Below, piece after piece: positions 9,258 to 19,056 of a stretch of 64,000 nt of DNA (position 1 is its first letter; every line of letters starts with the position of its first letter). The stretch is from Tsuneonella litorea. GTDB lineage: Bacteria; Pseudomonadota; Alphaproteobacteria; Sphingomonadales; Sphingomonadaceae. The DNA is taken from the NCBI RefSeq assembly GCF_025154015.1, contig NZ_JAOAMV010000005.1, positions 124,001 through 188,000 of the forward strand. The letters are read 5' to 3'. The notes below the pieces were generated by a model that worked only from the letters and a program-made list of their open reading frames with translations, was not told where the DNA came from and searched no databases. A program made the translations under genes and the position numbers.

Positions 9258-9286
9258 TTGACAGTTGTCCGGCACGTCTCTTGAGT
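9258..9286 (+). promoter_or_regulatory. Possible sigma-70-type promoter upstream of the rodZ-like gene
   Basis: A perfect -35 hexamer TTGACA lies at 9258-9263. Seventeen bases later is a weak -10 (TTGAGT at 9281-9286). It sits 40 bases before the chosen ATG at 9325, in the gap after ptsP. The poor -10 makes this tentative. Confidence 0.35.
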
Positions 9287-9324
9287 CGCCCGCGGGGGCG
9301 GTAGGAACTAATTCGGGACGCCGC

Positions 9325-10200
9325 ATGGAAATGGAAACGGGTTCGCTCGACGAACAGCTGCCGCTGCACGGCGTCGGCGACAAGCTGCGCATGGCGCGCG
9401 AGGAAGCCGGGATGACGCTCGCGCAGCTCGCGGCCGAAACGCGCATCCCGCAGCGCCATCTCGAGGTGATCGAAGCGGGCGACTGGAACGAGCTTCCGGC
9501 GCGCACCTACGCCACCGGCTTCGCGCGCACATATGCCAAGGCGGTCGGGCTCGACCCGCGCAAGACGGTCGACGAGGTCCGCGCCGAGCTTGCCGCGAGC
9601 GAGCCGGGCGACAGGATGCGGGGCAGCGGGTTCGAACCCGGGGATCCCGCGCGGGTGCCGTCGCGGGGACTGGCGCTGTTCAGCCTCTTCGCGGTGATCG
9701 TCCTGCTGGTCGGAGGGTTCATGTTCTATACCCGGGTCCTGGCGCCCGGCGCCGGGCCCGGTTCGCTGCTCGACCAGCAGCGCGCGGCCGAGCGCCAGGC
9801 CGCGGCGGCCGTGCCGGCCGCATCGGCACCCCCGGTTGCCGCGCCGACAGGCGGCCCGGTAATCTTCACCGCGCTCGAGGAGGGGGTCTGGGTCAAGTTC
9901 TACGATGCCAGCGGGAGCCAGCTGATGCAGAAGCAGATGGCAAAGGGCGAAACCTACACCGTCCCCGCCGACGCGGACGGGCCTCAGGTCTGGACCGGAC
10001 GGCCCGACGCCTTCGCGATCACCGTCGGCGGCCGCCCGGTCCCCAAGCTTGCCGATACCGACACGGTGATGAAGGACGTGCCGGTGACCGCCGAGGCGCT
10101 GCTGGCGCGCACGTCGGATGCCGCGCCGCGCGCGAGCGGGCCGGTGACGAGCGCGACGGCGAGCGCCACGGCGGGAGCGCAGGACACGGCGGGGACCTGA
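9325..10200 (+). CDS. RodZ-like HTH/DUF4115 membrane protein
   Basis: This is a 291-residue single-pass inner-membrane protein. The N-terminal cytoplasmic helix-turn-helix (GDKLRMAREEAGMTLAQLAAETRIPQ and onward, about residues 17-85) is of the RodZ type. A membrane helix lies near residues 115-135 (LALFSLFAVIVLLVGGFMFY). A proline/alanine linker leads to a periplasmic DUF4115 beta domain (VIFTALEEGVWVKFYDA onward). RodZ couples MreB to the elongation machinery in rod-shaped bacteria, so a cell-shape role is inferred. The ATG at 9325 is preferred over a TTG at 9265 that lies inside the probable promoter. It is followed by cpoB and tilS. Confidence 0.82.
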   Translation: MEMETGSLDEQLPLHGVGDKLRMAREEAGMTLAQLAAETRIPQRHLEVIEAGDWNELPARTYATGFARTYAKAVGLDPRKTVDEVRAELAASEPGDRMRGSGFEPGDPARVPSRGLALFSLFAVIVLLVGGFMFYTRVLAPGAGPGSLLDQQRAAERQAAAAVPAASAPPVAAPTGGPVIFTALEEGVWVKFYDASGSQLMQKQMAKGETYTVPADADGPQVWTGRPDAFAITVGGRPVPKLADTDTVMKDVPVTAEALLARTSDAAPRASGPVTSATASATAGAQDTAGT

Positions 10201-10341
10201 TCGCTGTCCCCACCTTTGCGGCGGCGCTCGCTCGACAAGGCGGAGCGCGCGGAATTAACCTTGCGGCCACGTTCATCGGCGGTTCGACCGCCGCGGGCGA
10301 GATGGCCTGAAGACGACATGCAGACGACGGGAACAGGTTTG

Positions 10342-11304
10342 ATGGGGAACACGACGCTTCGCGCTCTGGCCGCGCCGCTGGCGCTTCTGGCGATGGCCGG
10401 AGGCGCCGCCGCTCCGGCGTTCGCGCAGGACGCAAATACCGAAGCGCGGCTGAAGAAGGCCGAGGCCGAAATCCGCGCATTGCAGCGCAAGGTTTTCCCG
10501 GGCGGTGACGGCAAGTATTTCGAGCCGCAGATTTCGCCCGCGCAGCCGACCGGCACGACGGCCACCGGCGCGCCGTCGACCACCGCGGTGACCGACATCC
10601 TCGCCCGGCTGGATGCGATGGAATCGCAGATCGCCCGGCTCACCTCGCAGACCGAGGAGAACACCAACGCCATCCGCCAGATGGGCACGCGGCTGGCCGC
10701 GCTCGAGGTCACGGCCGGCGCGGCGGCGTCCGCGGACAGGCCCGCGGCGGCCGACGCCAATCTGTCGGCGATGACCGGCGGTGCCTCGCGCCCGACCCCC
10801 GCGCCGGCGGCAAGCAAGCCCGCGCCCACCCCCTCTCCTCCGGCGGCGCGTCCGGCGGGGCCGACCGCCGAGCGGCTGGCCGCGGTGCAGGCGATCGCCA
10901 AGCCGCAGACCGACGATCCGGGCGACGACGAATACAGCTACGGCTTCCGGCTGTGGGACGCGGGGTTCTTCCCCGAGGCGCAGCAGCAGCTGTCGCTGTT
11001 CGTCGAGAAATACCCGCGCCATTCGCGGATCAGCTATGGCCGCAATCTCCTGGGACGCGCCTACCTCGACGACGGCAAGGCCAAGGAAGCCGCGCCCTGG
11101 TTCCTCAAGAACTACCAGACCGACAAGCAGGGTGCCCGCGCGCCCGACAGCCTGCTCTATCTGGCCGAGACGATGATGGCGATGAAGGATACCAAGCGCG
11201 CCTGCATCGCGCTTGCCGAGTTCGCCGAGACCTATCCGGCGATCGCGTCGGGCCGCCTCAGGAGCCAGTACGAAGCCGACCGGGCGAAGGTGAAGTGCAA
11301 TTGA
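10342..11304 (+). CDS. CpoB/YbgF-type periplasmic TPR protein
   Basis: This is a 320-residue exported protein. A signal peptide (MGNTTLRALAAPLALLAMAGGAAAPAFA) is followed by a short coiled coil (ARLKKAEAEIRALQRKVF), a second helical segment with heptads (ILARLDAMESQIARLTSQ), and an Ala/Pro-rich linker. A C-terminal TPR domain starts with YSYGFRLWDAGFFPEAQQQL. This matches CpoB, which in E. coli binds TolA and coordinates outer-membrane constriction with septal peptidoglycan synthesis. An alternative ATG at 10318 would add eight residues. Here it is next to a RodZ-like gene rather than tol-pal. Confidence 0.8.
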   Translation: MGNTTLRALAAPLALLAMAGGAAAPAFAQDANTEARLKKAEAEIRALQRKVFPGGDGKYFEPQISPAQPTGTTATGAPSTTAVTDILARLDAMESQIARLTSQTEENTNAIRQMGTRLAALEVTAGAAASADRPAAADANLSAMTGGASRPTPAPAASKPAPTPSPPAARPAGPTAERLAAVQAIAKPQTDDPGDDEYSYGFRLWDAGFFPEAQQQLSLFVEKYPRHSRISYGRNLLGRAYLDDGKAKEAAPWFLKNYQTDKQGARAPDSLLYLAETMMAMKDTKRACIALAEFAETYPAIASGRLRSQYEADRAKVKCN

Positions 11305-12298
11305 TACGGACGTCGCTCCCGAACTGACTGCACGCTTTCTCGCCGATCTCGCGCGGCTCTGGCCCGGGATCGGCGGCGGCGGACGCATCGGCGCCGCGGT
11401 GTCGGGCGGACCCGACAGTCTCGCGCTGCTCCTGCTTGCGAACGCAGTGCTGCCCGGCCGGGTGATCGCCGCGACGATCGACCACGGACTGCGCCCGGAA
11501 AGCGCGCAGGAAGCGGCGTTCGCAAGTGCCGTATGCGGGCGGCTCGGGATCGATCACGAGGTCGTGCGGGTGGCGGTGACGCCGGGCAACGTCCAGGACC
11601 GTGCCCGGGCGGCGCGGTATGACGCGCTGTTCCGCTCGTTCGGCAGCCGTGGCTGCGATGTCGTGGCGACCGCCCACCACGCCGACGACCAGGCAGAAAC
11701 CGTGCTGATGCGCCTCGCGCGGGGCAGCGGCCTTGCCGGCCTTGCCGGCATTCGCGAACGGCGCGTCGAGATCGCCGGAGAACCCCCCGGCGAATTCCTG
11801 TTGCTGCGGCCGCTCCTGCATTGGCGGCGGGCCGAACTGGCCGATGTCATCGCGCGGGCCGGGATCGATCCGGTGCGCGATCCCTCGAACGCGGACGCGC
11901 GGTTCGATCGCGTCCGCATCCGCGCACAGCTTGCCGCGCTCCCTGACCTCGACCCGCTGGCGATCGCCCGCAGCGCCGACCTGCTGCAGCAGGCCGAGGC
12001 GGTCGTCGAGACAGCCGTCGCCCGCGCGATCGAAGCCAGCGTCCATCGCGAGGGCGGGCGGACCTGGTTCCACTTCGGCCATCCGCGCATGATCGAAGTC
12101 GAGGCGGTGACCGCGATCCTGCGGGATCTCGGCGCCGATGCGCCCCGCTCGGCGGTCGCGAGGCTGATCGACCAGCTCAACGGCGACGGTCACGCGACAC
12201 TGGCGGGGATCATGGTCCGGCGCGCGTGGCACCGGACAGGAGAGCGAAGCGAAGTCGACGCGTGGCTGTTCGAGCGCGAACCGCCGCGCCGCGGCTGA
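11300..12298 (+). CDS. tilS: tRNA(Ile)-lysidine synthetase, probable ATT start
   Basis: TilS converts the wobble cytidine of tRNA-Ile(CAU) to lysidine with ATP. The PP-loop SGGPDSLALLLLA is present, with DHGLRPES, TAHHADDQAETVLMRLARGSGLAGLAGI and the RPLL and FDRVRIR segments further on. The first conventional in-frame start (GTG at 11399) falls inside the ATP loop and would delete the first beta strand. The frame is open back to 11294, and ATT at 11300 overlaps the cpoB stop (ATTGA) with AAGGTGA six bases upstream. I therefore infer an ATT start and 332 residues. CTG at 11324 is the alternative. Confidence 0.88.
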   Translation: MDTDVAPELTARFLADLARLWPGIGGGGRIGAAVSGGPDSLALLLLANAVLPGRVIAATIDHGLRPESAQEAAFASAVCGRLGIDHEVVRVAVTPGNVQDRARAARYDALFRSFGSRGCDVVATAHHADDQAETVLMRLARGSGLAGLAGIRERRVEIAGEPPGEFLLLRPLLHWRRAELADVIARAGIDPVRDPSNADARFDRVRIRAQLAALPDLDPLAIARSADLLQQAEAVVETAVARAIEASVHREGGRTWFHFGHPRMIEVEAVTAILRDLGADAPRSAVARLIDQLNGDGHATLAGIMVRRAWHRTGERSEVDAWLFEREPPRRG

Positions 12299-12316
12299 TG
12301 CCGGATCGCCCGGATT

Positions 12317-12985
12317 TCAGACGATCTTGTCGCCCATCCCGATCGTTTCGCCGCGGGTGATCACCACCCGGTCGCCCGGCTTGGCGATCGCGAAGATCTT
12401 CGACACGAACGCGTCGGGTCCGGAAATGCAGCCGTGGCTTGCATAGCCGTTCTCGACCACGCTGCCGCCGTGGATGGCGACCCCGTCGCGGGTCAGGAAC
12501 ATCGACCAGGGCATCGGTGCGTTGTCGTACTTTTCCGAAACGTTGTGGCGCTGCTTGAACAGGATCGGGAACGTGCCGAGCGGGGTCGGATACTCGTCGG
12601 TCCCGATGAGCACGGCCGCCGCGCCGATTTCGTAGCCGCCCTTGAACACCGACAGGACCCGCGCGTCGAGGTCGACGGTCATGACGAGCGGTCCGTCGGG
12701 TACGCCCTTGTCGTCCCAGTGCCATTCGCCGTACTTGATCGGCCCGTCGATCGGCAGGATGCGCTTGACGGTGAAGCGGGTGTCGGCCGCGGCCGTAGGG
12801 GGCGCCTTGCCCGCCTCCGCAGCAGGTCCCGCCGCAGCCTTGGACTTTGCGGCCGGTACGACCTTTGCGGACGCGGAGCGGTCGGTTGCACTGCGCCCGA
12901 CGGCGCCTGTCGCAAGTGCAGCCCCGCCGAGGCCGAGCAGCACCGCGGCCACCCCTCCGCCCAGCCATTTCAGTATCGAATCCAT
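12317..12985 (-). CDS. L,D-transpeptidase (YkuD domain)
   Basis: This is a 222-residue membrane-anchored or secreted enzyme that cross-links peptidoglycan stems or attaches proteins to them. The N-terminus has one hydrophobic helix (WLGGGVAAVLLGLGGAALAT), then an Ala/Lys-rich linker. The YkuD domain runs from about residue 95 and carries HGGSVVENGYASHGCISG, with the catalytic cysteine in SHGC. ATG at 12985 is chosen; a GTG at 13021 would add twelve residues. It converges with tilS, 18 bases away, and is followed at its 5' side by another minus-strand envelope or peptidase-like gene. Confidence 0.88.
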   Translation of the reverse strand: MDSILKWLGGGVAAVLLGLGGAALATGAVGRSATDRSASAKVVPAAKSKAAAGPAAEAGKAPPTAAADTRFTVKRILPIDGPIKYGEWHWDDKGVPDGPLVMTVDLDARVLSVFKGGYEIGAAAVLIGTDEYPTPLGTFPILFKQRHNVSEKYDNAPMPWSMFLTRDGVAIHGGSVVENGYASHGCISGPDAFVSKIFAIAKPGDRVVITRGETIGMGDKIV

Positions 12986-13067
12986 CGCCCGTTCATGCCG
13001 CCAACCGGCGCCGGGTTCCACCCCTGTCGGCCCCGCGTCCCCCCGCGGGACGCAGCCGCGGGAAAGA

Positions 13068-13868
13068 TTAACCCGCGCGGGTGACGGTCACCGACTTGTC
13101 GCCGAAATGCGAGGGGCCGAAGCTGGTGAGGAAGCTGACGTCGGCTGCGTCGCGGCCGACCCCGATCTTCACCGTCTCACCCGGCGTCGCCATGCCGGTC
13201 GCATCGACGATGTACCACGCGCCGCCTCCAGGCGTGGTGCGGTCGGCAAGGAAAACCTCGGCCACGGCATGGAAATCGGGCGGTTCGACGCCCGGCGCGA
13301 AGCACGAGACGTAGCGCGCCGGAATCGTCGACGCGCGCGCCAGGGTAATAAGGACGTGCGCATAGTCGCGGCAGATGCCGCGCCGCTCGACGAAGCTGTC
13401 GAGCGCGGTCGTGGTCGGCGTGCTGCTGCCCGGCTCGTAAGTGAAGTGCTGCGCGATCCAGTCGTGGATCGCGACGATCCGGTCGCCGCCGCTGGTGCCG
13501 CCGAATTCGTCCTCGGCGAACGATTGCAGCCGGTCGGCCGGGCAATAGCGCGAATCGAGCAGGTATTCGAGCGGATCGCCGGGCAGGTCGTGCGGGGCGA
13601 GCTGCTCGAGGCCAGCGAGCTCGGGCGCGAGCCGGTTCACGTCGACCGTGGCTTCGTAGGCCACCTCGAAGCGGCCCTCCGCATGCACCAGGATGCGCTC
13701 TCCGATCGCCTCGTGCGCGGGCACGCGGACGCAATCGTCGCCGCAGGTCATGCTCGTGCGGGCGGATCGGATCGCCTGTTCGGGTATGGCCGCCGCCTCG
13801 AACTGGAGGATCAGGTCGGTCGGCGCGTCGAGCCGGAAATCGAATCGCGTGGAGATGGATATGGTCAT
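13068..13868 (-). CDS. Transglutaminase-like cysteine peptidase-fold protein
   Basis: This is a 266-residue protein with an N-terminal beta-rich domain (TISISTRFDFRL onward) and a transglutaminase-like core. The presumed catalytic triad is visible: cysteine in RRGICRDYAHV, histidine in PDFHAVAEV and aspartate in WYIVDATG. Bacterial members act as proteases, amidases or cross-linking enzymes, and the substrate cannot be told here. The ATG at 13868 has no strong ribosome-binding site; a longer reading to 13922 is less typical. It is divergent from the MaoC gene, with about 100 bases between them. Confidence 0.85.
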   Translation of the reverse strand: MTISISTRFDFRLDAPTDLILQFEAAAIPEQAIRSARTSMTCGDDCVRVPAHEAIGERILVHAEGRFEVAYEATVDVNRLAPELAGLEQLAPHDLPGDPLEYLLDSRYCPADRLQSFAEDEFGGTSGGDRIVAIHDWIAQHFTYEPGSSTPTTTALDSFVERRGICRDYAHVLITLARASTIPARYVSCFAPGVEPPDFHAVAEVFLADRTTPGGGAWYIVDATGMATPGETVKIGVGRDAADVSFLTSFGPSHFGDKSVTVTRAG

Positions 13869-13968
13869 GGTGTGGCCCGAACGGTTCGCGGTCGCGACGG
13901 TTTCAGCCGCGCCCCCTGTCATTTGAAGGTTCGCCGCGCTAGTCGCTTGCGCGACAGAGGAGAAGCCT

Positions 13969-14421
13969 ATGCCGGGCCTGTGGTTCGATGAATTATCCGT
14001 GGGGCAGACTTTCGATCACCCGATCCGCCGGACGGTGACCGAAACCGACAACCTGCTGTTCACGACGCTGAGCCACAACCCCGCCGCGCTGCACCTCGAT
14101 GCCGAGGCGATGAAGGACAGCGAATATGGCCGGATCCTCGTCAATTCGTGCTTCACGCTGTCGCTGATGGTCGGCGTATCGGTCGGCGACACGACGCTGG
14201 GCACCGCGATCGCCAACCTTGGCTGGGACGAGGTGCGTTTTCCGGCGCCCGTGTTCGTGGGCGACACGCTGCGGATCGAGACCGAGGTGATCGACCTGCG
14301 CGAGAGCAAGTCGCGACCCAATGCCGGGATCGTGACCTTCGCCCACCGCGCCTACAACCAGGACGGGAAACTCGTCGCCCAGTGCAAGCGCAGCGGGCTC
14401 CAGCGGAAGAAACCGGCATGA
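13969..14421 (+). CDS. MaoC-family acyl-CoA dehydratase
   Basis: This is a 150-residue hot-dog-fold protein of the MaoC dehydratase family, which hydrates or dehydrates enoyl-CoA-type thioesters. It has a central helix region (TTLSHNPAALHLDAEAMKD) containing the N-x5-H/D-type catalytic arrangement, and a C-terminal beta sheet. The start has a strong GAGGAGA element. Its stop overlaps the next gene (ATGA), a CoA-ester lyase of the malyl-CoA type. That pairing suggests a mesaconyl-CoA or methylmalyl-CoA type reaction sequence, which is inference from context. Confidence 0.87.
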   Translation: MPGLWFDELSVGQTFDHPIRRTVTETDNLLFTTLSHNPAALHLDAEAMKDSEYGRILVNSCFTLSLMVGVSVGDTTLGTAIANLGWDEVRFPAPVFVGDTLRIETEVIDLRESKSRPNAGIVTFAHRAYNQDGKLVAQCKRSGLQRKKPA

Positions 14422-15302
14422 CCCTGCGCAGCCTTCTCTTCATCCCCGGCGACAGCGACAAGAAGCTGGCAAAGGTGGCCGGATGCGGCGCCGACGCGGT
14501 GATCCTCGACCTCGAAGATTCGGTCGCGCCCGCGGCCAAGCCGGCGGCGCGCGACAAGGTCGCCGAGTTCCTCCACGGCTTCGACCGGGATGCGCAGGGC
14601 GCACCGGCGCTGTGGGTGCGGATCAACCCGCTGGACAGCGGGCTTGCGGAAACCGACCTCGCCGCCGTCGTCCCGGTGCGGCCGGACGGGATCATGCTGC
14701 CCAAGCCCGACGGGCCGGCCGACTGCGCGAAACTGTCGGACCTGCTCGATCACATGGAACTCGCCCACGGCGTCACGCCCGGATCGATTGGTGTGATCCC
14801 TGTAGCGAGCGAGACCGCGATCGCGCCGTTCCGGCTGGGCGAATACGCCACCGCCGACCTGCCGCGGCTGCGCGGGATCACCTGGGGGGCGGAGGATCTG
14901 GCCGCCGCGCTGGGGGCGACCGGAAATCGCGGGCCGGACGGTGAGTTCCTGTTCACATTCCGCTTGGTCCGCTCGCTCGCGCTGATGGCGGCGCACGCGG
15001 CGGGCGTCCCCGCGATCGAGACGCTCCACGCTGACTTCCGCGACGAAGCGGGACTCGCCGCGAGCAGCCGTCAGGCGTTTTCCGAGGGCTTTTCGGGCCG
15101 GCTCGCGATCCATCCCGCCCAGGTCGCACCGATCAACGCGGCGTTCACGCCAAGCGCCGAGGAAGTCGCCTTCGCCCGCCGCGTGGTCGCCGCCTTCGCG
15201 GCTGAGCCCGGTGCCGGGGTCGTCGGCCTCGACGGCAGGATGCTCGACATCCCGCATCTCAAGGCTGCCAAGCGGACGCTTTCGCTCGTCGGCGAAGAAT
15301 GA
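14418..15302 (+). CDS. HpcH/HpaI-family CoA-ester lyase (malyl/citramalyl-CoA type)
   Basis: This is a 294-residue TIM-barrel lyase related to citrate lyase beta subunit and malyl-CoA lyase. Family marks are RSLLFIPGDSDKKLAK at the N-terminus, ILDLEDSVAP with the acidic metal ligand, VRINPLDSG, MLPKPDGP, VASETAIAPF, and ITWGAEDLAAALGA. The C-terminal GRLAIHPAQVAPINAAF is typical. It probably cleaves or hydrolyses a beta-hydroxyacyl-CoA. The start overlaps the MaoC stop and its own stop overlaps the YjbQ start, so these three genes form a translationally coupled unit. Confidence 0.87.
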   Translation: MTLRSLLFIPGDSDKKLAKVAGCGADAVILDLEDSVAPAAKPAARDKVAEFLHGFDRDAQGAPALWVRINPLDSGLAETDLAAVVPVRPDGIMLPKPDGPADCAKLSDLLDHMELAHGVTPGSIGVIPVASETAIAPFRLGEYATADLPRLRGITWGAEDLAAALGATGNRGPDGEFLFTFRLVRSLALMAAHAAGVPAIETLHADFRDEAGLAASSRQAFSEGFSGRLAIHPAQVAPINAAFTPSAEEVAFARRVVAAFAAEPGAGVVGLDGRMLDIPHLKAAKRTLSLVGEE

Positions 15303-15715
15303 GGGTCGAACACGGCCAGCTGGCGATCGAGACCCCGGGCGCGGGCCTCACCGACATCACCGCGCAGGCCGCCTCGTGGCTCGCCGCGACGCGGCTCGTC
15401 GCCGGCACCCTGACGCTGTTCTGCCGCCACACGAGCGCCGGACTGCTGATCAGCGAGAACGCCGACCCCGCCGTCCGGCGCGATCTCCTGCGGTGGCTGG
15501 GCCGCATCGCGCCCGAAGGTGACCATTACGAACACGATTGCGAAGGGCCAGACGACATGCCCGCGCATATCAAGGCGATGCTGACCGGAAGCGCGCTGAC
15601 AGTCCCCTTTGCCGGCGGTCGGATGCTGCTCGGCACCTGGCAGGCGATCTACCTTGCCGAGCACCGGGCGCGGAACCATCGGCGGGAGATCGCCGTAACC
15701 GCCATGGGCGCATGA
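15299..15715 (+). CDS. YjbQ family protein (UPF0047)
   Basis: This is a 138-residue YjbQ/UPF0047 protein, sometimes called a secondary thiamine-phosphate synthase because members show weak activity in that reaction. Conserved blocks are CRHTSAGLLISENADP, HYEHDCEGPDDMPAHIKAML and GTWQAIYLAEHR, which together form the metal-binding site. It overlaps the upstream lyase gene by four bases (ATGA). An 82-base gap separates it from zwf, and no terminator is visible there. Confidence 0.9.
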   Translation: MRVEHGQLAIETPGAGLTDITAQAASWLAATRLVAGTLTLFCRHTSAGLLISENADPAVRRDLLRWLGRIAPEGDHYEHDCEGPDDMPAHIKAMLTGSALTVPFAGGRMLLGTWQAIYLAEHRARNHRREIAVTAMGA

Positions 15716-15797
15716 ATAAGTATGCCCGCGCTATCCTCGCCGCCGCCGCATCGCTAGGCAAAACCCACGAACTTTCGTCGATCGCCCCTGGAGCGCA

Positions 15798-17258
15798 ATG
15801 ACCGAAGCCCGAACCAGCGCCGACTTTACCGCCGACAGGCTGCTCCTGTTCGGCGCGACCGGCGATCTTGCCCAGCGAATGCTGCTGCCGTCGCTGTGCG
15901 GGCTTGCGCACGACGGACTGCTGGCGCCCGACCTGCGGATCGTCGGGACCGCCCGCAGCGAGATGAGCGACGCCGAATTCCGCGATTTCGCGCGCAAGGC
16001 ACTCGAGACATACCTGCCCCCCAACCGCCGGGGCGGGATCGCGGAATTCCTCAACCGGCTGACATACCAGGCGCTCGACGCTTCGACTGTCGAGGGCTTC
16101 GATGCGCTGGCCGCGAAGGTCGGCAAGCCCGACAGGGGGCTGGCGATCTTCCTGTCGACCGCGCCGAGCCTGTTCGAGCCGACGATCGCCGGCCTCCAGG
16201 CGGCGGGACTGACCGGGCCCGAGGTGCGGATCGGCCTTGAGAAACCGCTCGGCACTGACCTCGAATCGAGCTGCGAGATCAACGACGCGGTCGCCGCCGC
16301 GTTCAGCGAGGACCGGATCTTCCGGATCGATCACTACCTCGGCAAGGAGACGGTGCAGAACCTCCTCGCGCTGCGTTTTGCCAACGTGATGTTCGAGCCG
16401 ATCTGGAACGCCAACTACATCGACCACGTCCAGATCACGGTGGCCGAGACGGTCGGCCTCGAAAGCCGGGTCGCCTACTACGACGACAGCGGCGCGCTGC
16501 GCGACATGGTGCAGAACCACATGCTCCAGCTGCTCGCGCTCACCTGCATGGAGCCGCCGACGAGCTTCGACGCCACCGCGGTGCGCGACGAGAAGGTCAA
16601 GGTGCTGCGCTCGCTGCGCCCGGTCGGTGACGGCGAGACGGTGACGGGCCAGTATCGCGCCGGCGCCGTCGACGGTAAGGCCGTGCCCGGTTACGACGAG
16701 GAACTGGGCAAGGATTCGGACACCGAAACCTTCGTCGCGATCAAGGCCCACGTCGACAACTGGCGCTGGAAGGGCGTGCCGTTCTACCTGAGGACGGGCA
16801 AGCGCCTGCCCGAACGGGTGACGGAGATCGTCGTCCAGTTTCGCTGCATTCCGTTCTCGATCTTCGAGGGGAGGGGCGCGAAGACCGTCCCCAATCGGCT
16901 CGTCATCGGCATCCAGCCCGAAGAGAACATCTCGCTTCGCCTGATGGCCAAGGTGCCCGGCCTCGACCGCGAGGGGCTGCGCCTGCGCCCGGTGCCGCTC
17001 GACATCTCGATGCCCGACGCCTTCGCCGGTGCGGTCAAGCGGATCGCCTACGAGCGGCTGCTGCTCGACCTCGTCGAAGGCGACCAGACGCTGTTCGTCC
17101 GCCGCGACGAGGTCGAGGCGCAGTGGGAATGGGTCGACGCGATCCGCGCCGGGTGGACCGAAGCCGGCGTGCAGCCGCGCACCTATACCGCCGGGTCGTG
17201 GGGGCCGAGCGCGGCGATCGCCCTCGCCGAACGCGATGGGGTAAGCTGGCATGAGTAA
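15798..17258 (+). CDS. zwf: Glucose-6-phosphate 1-dehydrogenase
   Basis: Zwf oxidises glucose-6-phosphate to 6-phosphogluconolactone and is the entry step of the Entner-Doudoroff route. The 486 residues show the nucleotide-binding GATGDLAQR near residue 18, GLEKPLG, and the substrate-binding/active-site segment [13 protein letters not shown] near residue 176. The length is normal. Its last eight bases overlap edd. Together with edd, glk and eda it makes a complete set for taking glucose to pyruvate and glyceraldehyde-3-phosphate, except that a 6-phosphogluconolactonase gene is absent from the operon. Confidence 0.97.
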   Translation: MTEARTSADFTADRLLLFGATGDLAQRMLLPSLCGLAHDGLLAPDLRIVGTARSEMSDAEFRDFARKALETYLPPNRRGGIAEFLNRLTYQALDASTVEGFDALAAKVGKPDRGLAIFLSTAPSLFEPTIAGLQAAGLTGPEVRIGLEKPLGTDLESSCEINDAVAAAFSEDRIFRIDHYLGKETVQNLLALRFANVMFEPIWNANYIDHVQITVAETVGLESRVAYYDDSGALRDMVQNHMLQLLALTCMEPPTSFDATAVRDEKVKVLRSLRPVGDGETVTGQYRAGAVDGKAVPGYDEELGKDSDTETFVAIKAHVDNWRWKGVPFYLRTGKRLPERVTEIVVQFRCIPFSIFEGRGAKTVPNRLVIGIQPEENISLRLMAKVPGLDREGLRLRPVPLDISMPDAFAGAVKRIAYERLLLDLVEGDQTLFVRRDEVEAQWEWVDAIRAGWTEAGVQPRTYTAGSWGPSAAIALAERDGVSWHE

Positions 17259-19056
17259 CCTTCACGACACCATTCACCGCGTCACCCAGCGGATCGTCGC
17301 CAACAGCCGCGACAGCCGACGGCGCTATCTCGACCTGATGGACCGCGAGCGCGATCGCGCGCCCGACCGCAATTCGCTGGGCTGCTCGAATCTCGCGCAC
17401 GGATTCGCCGCCGCGCTCGAGGACCAGCCCGCGATCAAGAGCGGGCGCGGGCCGAACCTCGCGATCGTCACCGCCTACAACGACATGCTCTCGGCGCATC
17501 AGCCCTATGGCGCCTACCCGCCGCAGATGAAGGTCTGGGCGCGCGAGGTCGGGGCGACCTGCCAGGTCGCCGGCGGCACCCCGGCGATGTGCGACGGGGT
17601 GACGCAGGGGCAGGACGGCATGGAGCTGTCGCTGTTCAGCCGCGACGCGATCGCGCTCGCGACGGCGATCGCGATGAGCCACGCGATGTACGACGGCATG
17701 GCGCTGCTCGGCATCTGCGACAAGATCGTGCCCGGCCTCGTCATGGGGGCCTTGCGCTTCGGCCACCTGCCGGGCGTGTTCGTCCCCAGCGGCCCGATGC
17801 CGACCGGGATCGCCAACAAGCAGAAGCAGAAGGTCCGCCAGCTATATGCCGAGGGCAAGGCGACCCGCGCCGAGTTGCTCGAAAGCGAGAGCGCGAGCTA
17901 TCATTCGCCGGGCACCTGCACCTTCTACGGCACCGCAAACTCCAACCAGATGATGATGGAGATGATGGGGCTCCACGTCCCCGGCGCCGCCTTCGTGCCG
18001 CCCGGCACGCCGCTGCGGCAGGCACTGACTCGCGCGGCGGTGCACCGGCTGGCCGAGGTCGCCGACGATCCCGCATTCGCGATGGCGAAGACCTGCGACG
18101 AGAAGGCCTTCGTCAACGCCGTCGTCGGCCTGCTCGCGACGGGCGGCTCGACCAACCACGCGATTCACCTGCCGGCGATGGCCCGGGCGGCGGGAATCGC
18201 GATCGACTGGAACGACATGTCGGAGTTGAGCGGCGCGGTCCCGCTGATCGCGCGGGTCTATCCCAACGGGTCGGGCGACGTGAACCACTTCCAGGCCGCC
18301 GGCGGCATGGGGTACGTCATCGGCGAACTGCTCGAGGCGGGCCTCGGCCACCGCGACATCCGCACGATCTGGGGCGGCGACCTTTCCGACTACGCGAAGG
18401 AGCCCTGGCTCGACGGCGAGACGCTCGCCTGGCGCGAGGTCGGGGCGAGCGGAGACGACACGATGCTGCGCCCGGCCAGCGCGCCCTTTCAGCCCGACGG
18501 CGGGATGCGGCTGGTGGAGGGCAACCTGGGCCGCGCCTGCTTCAAGACGAGCGCGGTCGAGGAGGAGCGCTGGACGATCGAGGCCCCGTGCCGCGTGTTC
18601 GACAGCCAGCGCGCCGTCGCCGAGGCCTTTGCCCAGGGCGAGCTCGACCGCGACGTGGTGGTCGTGGTGCGGTTCCAGGGGCCGCGCGCGAACGGGATGC
18701 CCGAACTCCACAAGCTGACCCCGCCGCTGGGCGTGCTGCAGGACCGCGGGTACAAGGTCGCACTGGTGACCGACGGGCGGATGAGCGGCGCGAGCGGCAA
18801 GGTGCCCGCGGCGATCCACTGCACCCCCGAGGCGCTCGGCGGAGGCCCGCTCGCCCGCCTGCGCGACGGCGACGTGGTAAAGCTCTGCGCGAACACCGGC
18901 GCGCTCTCGACAGATGCCGACCTGTCGGCCCGCGCGCCGGCAGCGATGGGCGAGGACGAGCACGGCATGGGCCGCGAACTCTACGCCATGTTCCGCTTGG
19001 GCGCCGACAGCGCCGAGCGCGGCGCGAGCGCGATGCTGGCAGCGGGAGGACTCTGA
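17251..19056 (+). CDS. edd: Phosphogluconate dehydratase
   Basis: Edd dehydrates 6-phosphogluconate to 2-keto-3-deoxy-6-phosphogluconate. The 601 residues are full length for the IlvD/Edd family. Visible marks include [40 protein letters not shown] and GICDKIVPG with candidate iron-sulfur cysteines, [19 protein letters not shown], and the C-terminal [18 protein letters not shown]. It overlaps zwf by eight bases and its TGA overlaps the glk ATG (TGATG). Confidence 0.97.
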   Translation: MSNLHDTIHRVTQRIVANSRDSRRRYLDLMDRERDRAPDRNSLGCSNLAHGFAAALEDQPAIKSGRGPNLAIVTAYNDMLSAHQPYGAYPPQMKVWAREVGATCQVAGGTPAMCDGVTQGQDGMELSLFSRDAIALATAIAMSHAMYDGMALLGICDKIVPGLVMGALRFGHLPGVFVPSGPMPTGIANKQKQKVRQLYAEGKATRAELLESESASYHSPGTCTFYGTANSNQMMMEMMGLHVPGAAFVPPGTPLRQALTRAAVHRLAEVADDPAFAMAKTCDEKAFVNAVVGLLATGGSTNHAIHLPAMARAAGIAIDWNDMSELSGAVPLIARVYPNGSGDVNHFQAAGGMGYVIGELLEAGLGHRDIRTIWGGDLSDYAKEPWLDGETLAWREVGASGDDTMLRPASAPFQPDGGMRLVEGNLGRACFKTSAVEEERWTIEAPCRVFDSQRAVAEAFAQGELDRDVVVVVRFQGPRANGMPELHKLTPPLGVLQDRGYKVALVTDGRMSGASGKVPAAIHCTPEALGGGPLARLRDGDVVKLCANTGALSTDADLSARAPAAMGEDEHGMGRELYAMFRLGADSAERGASAMLAAGGL

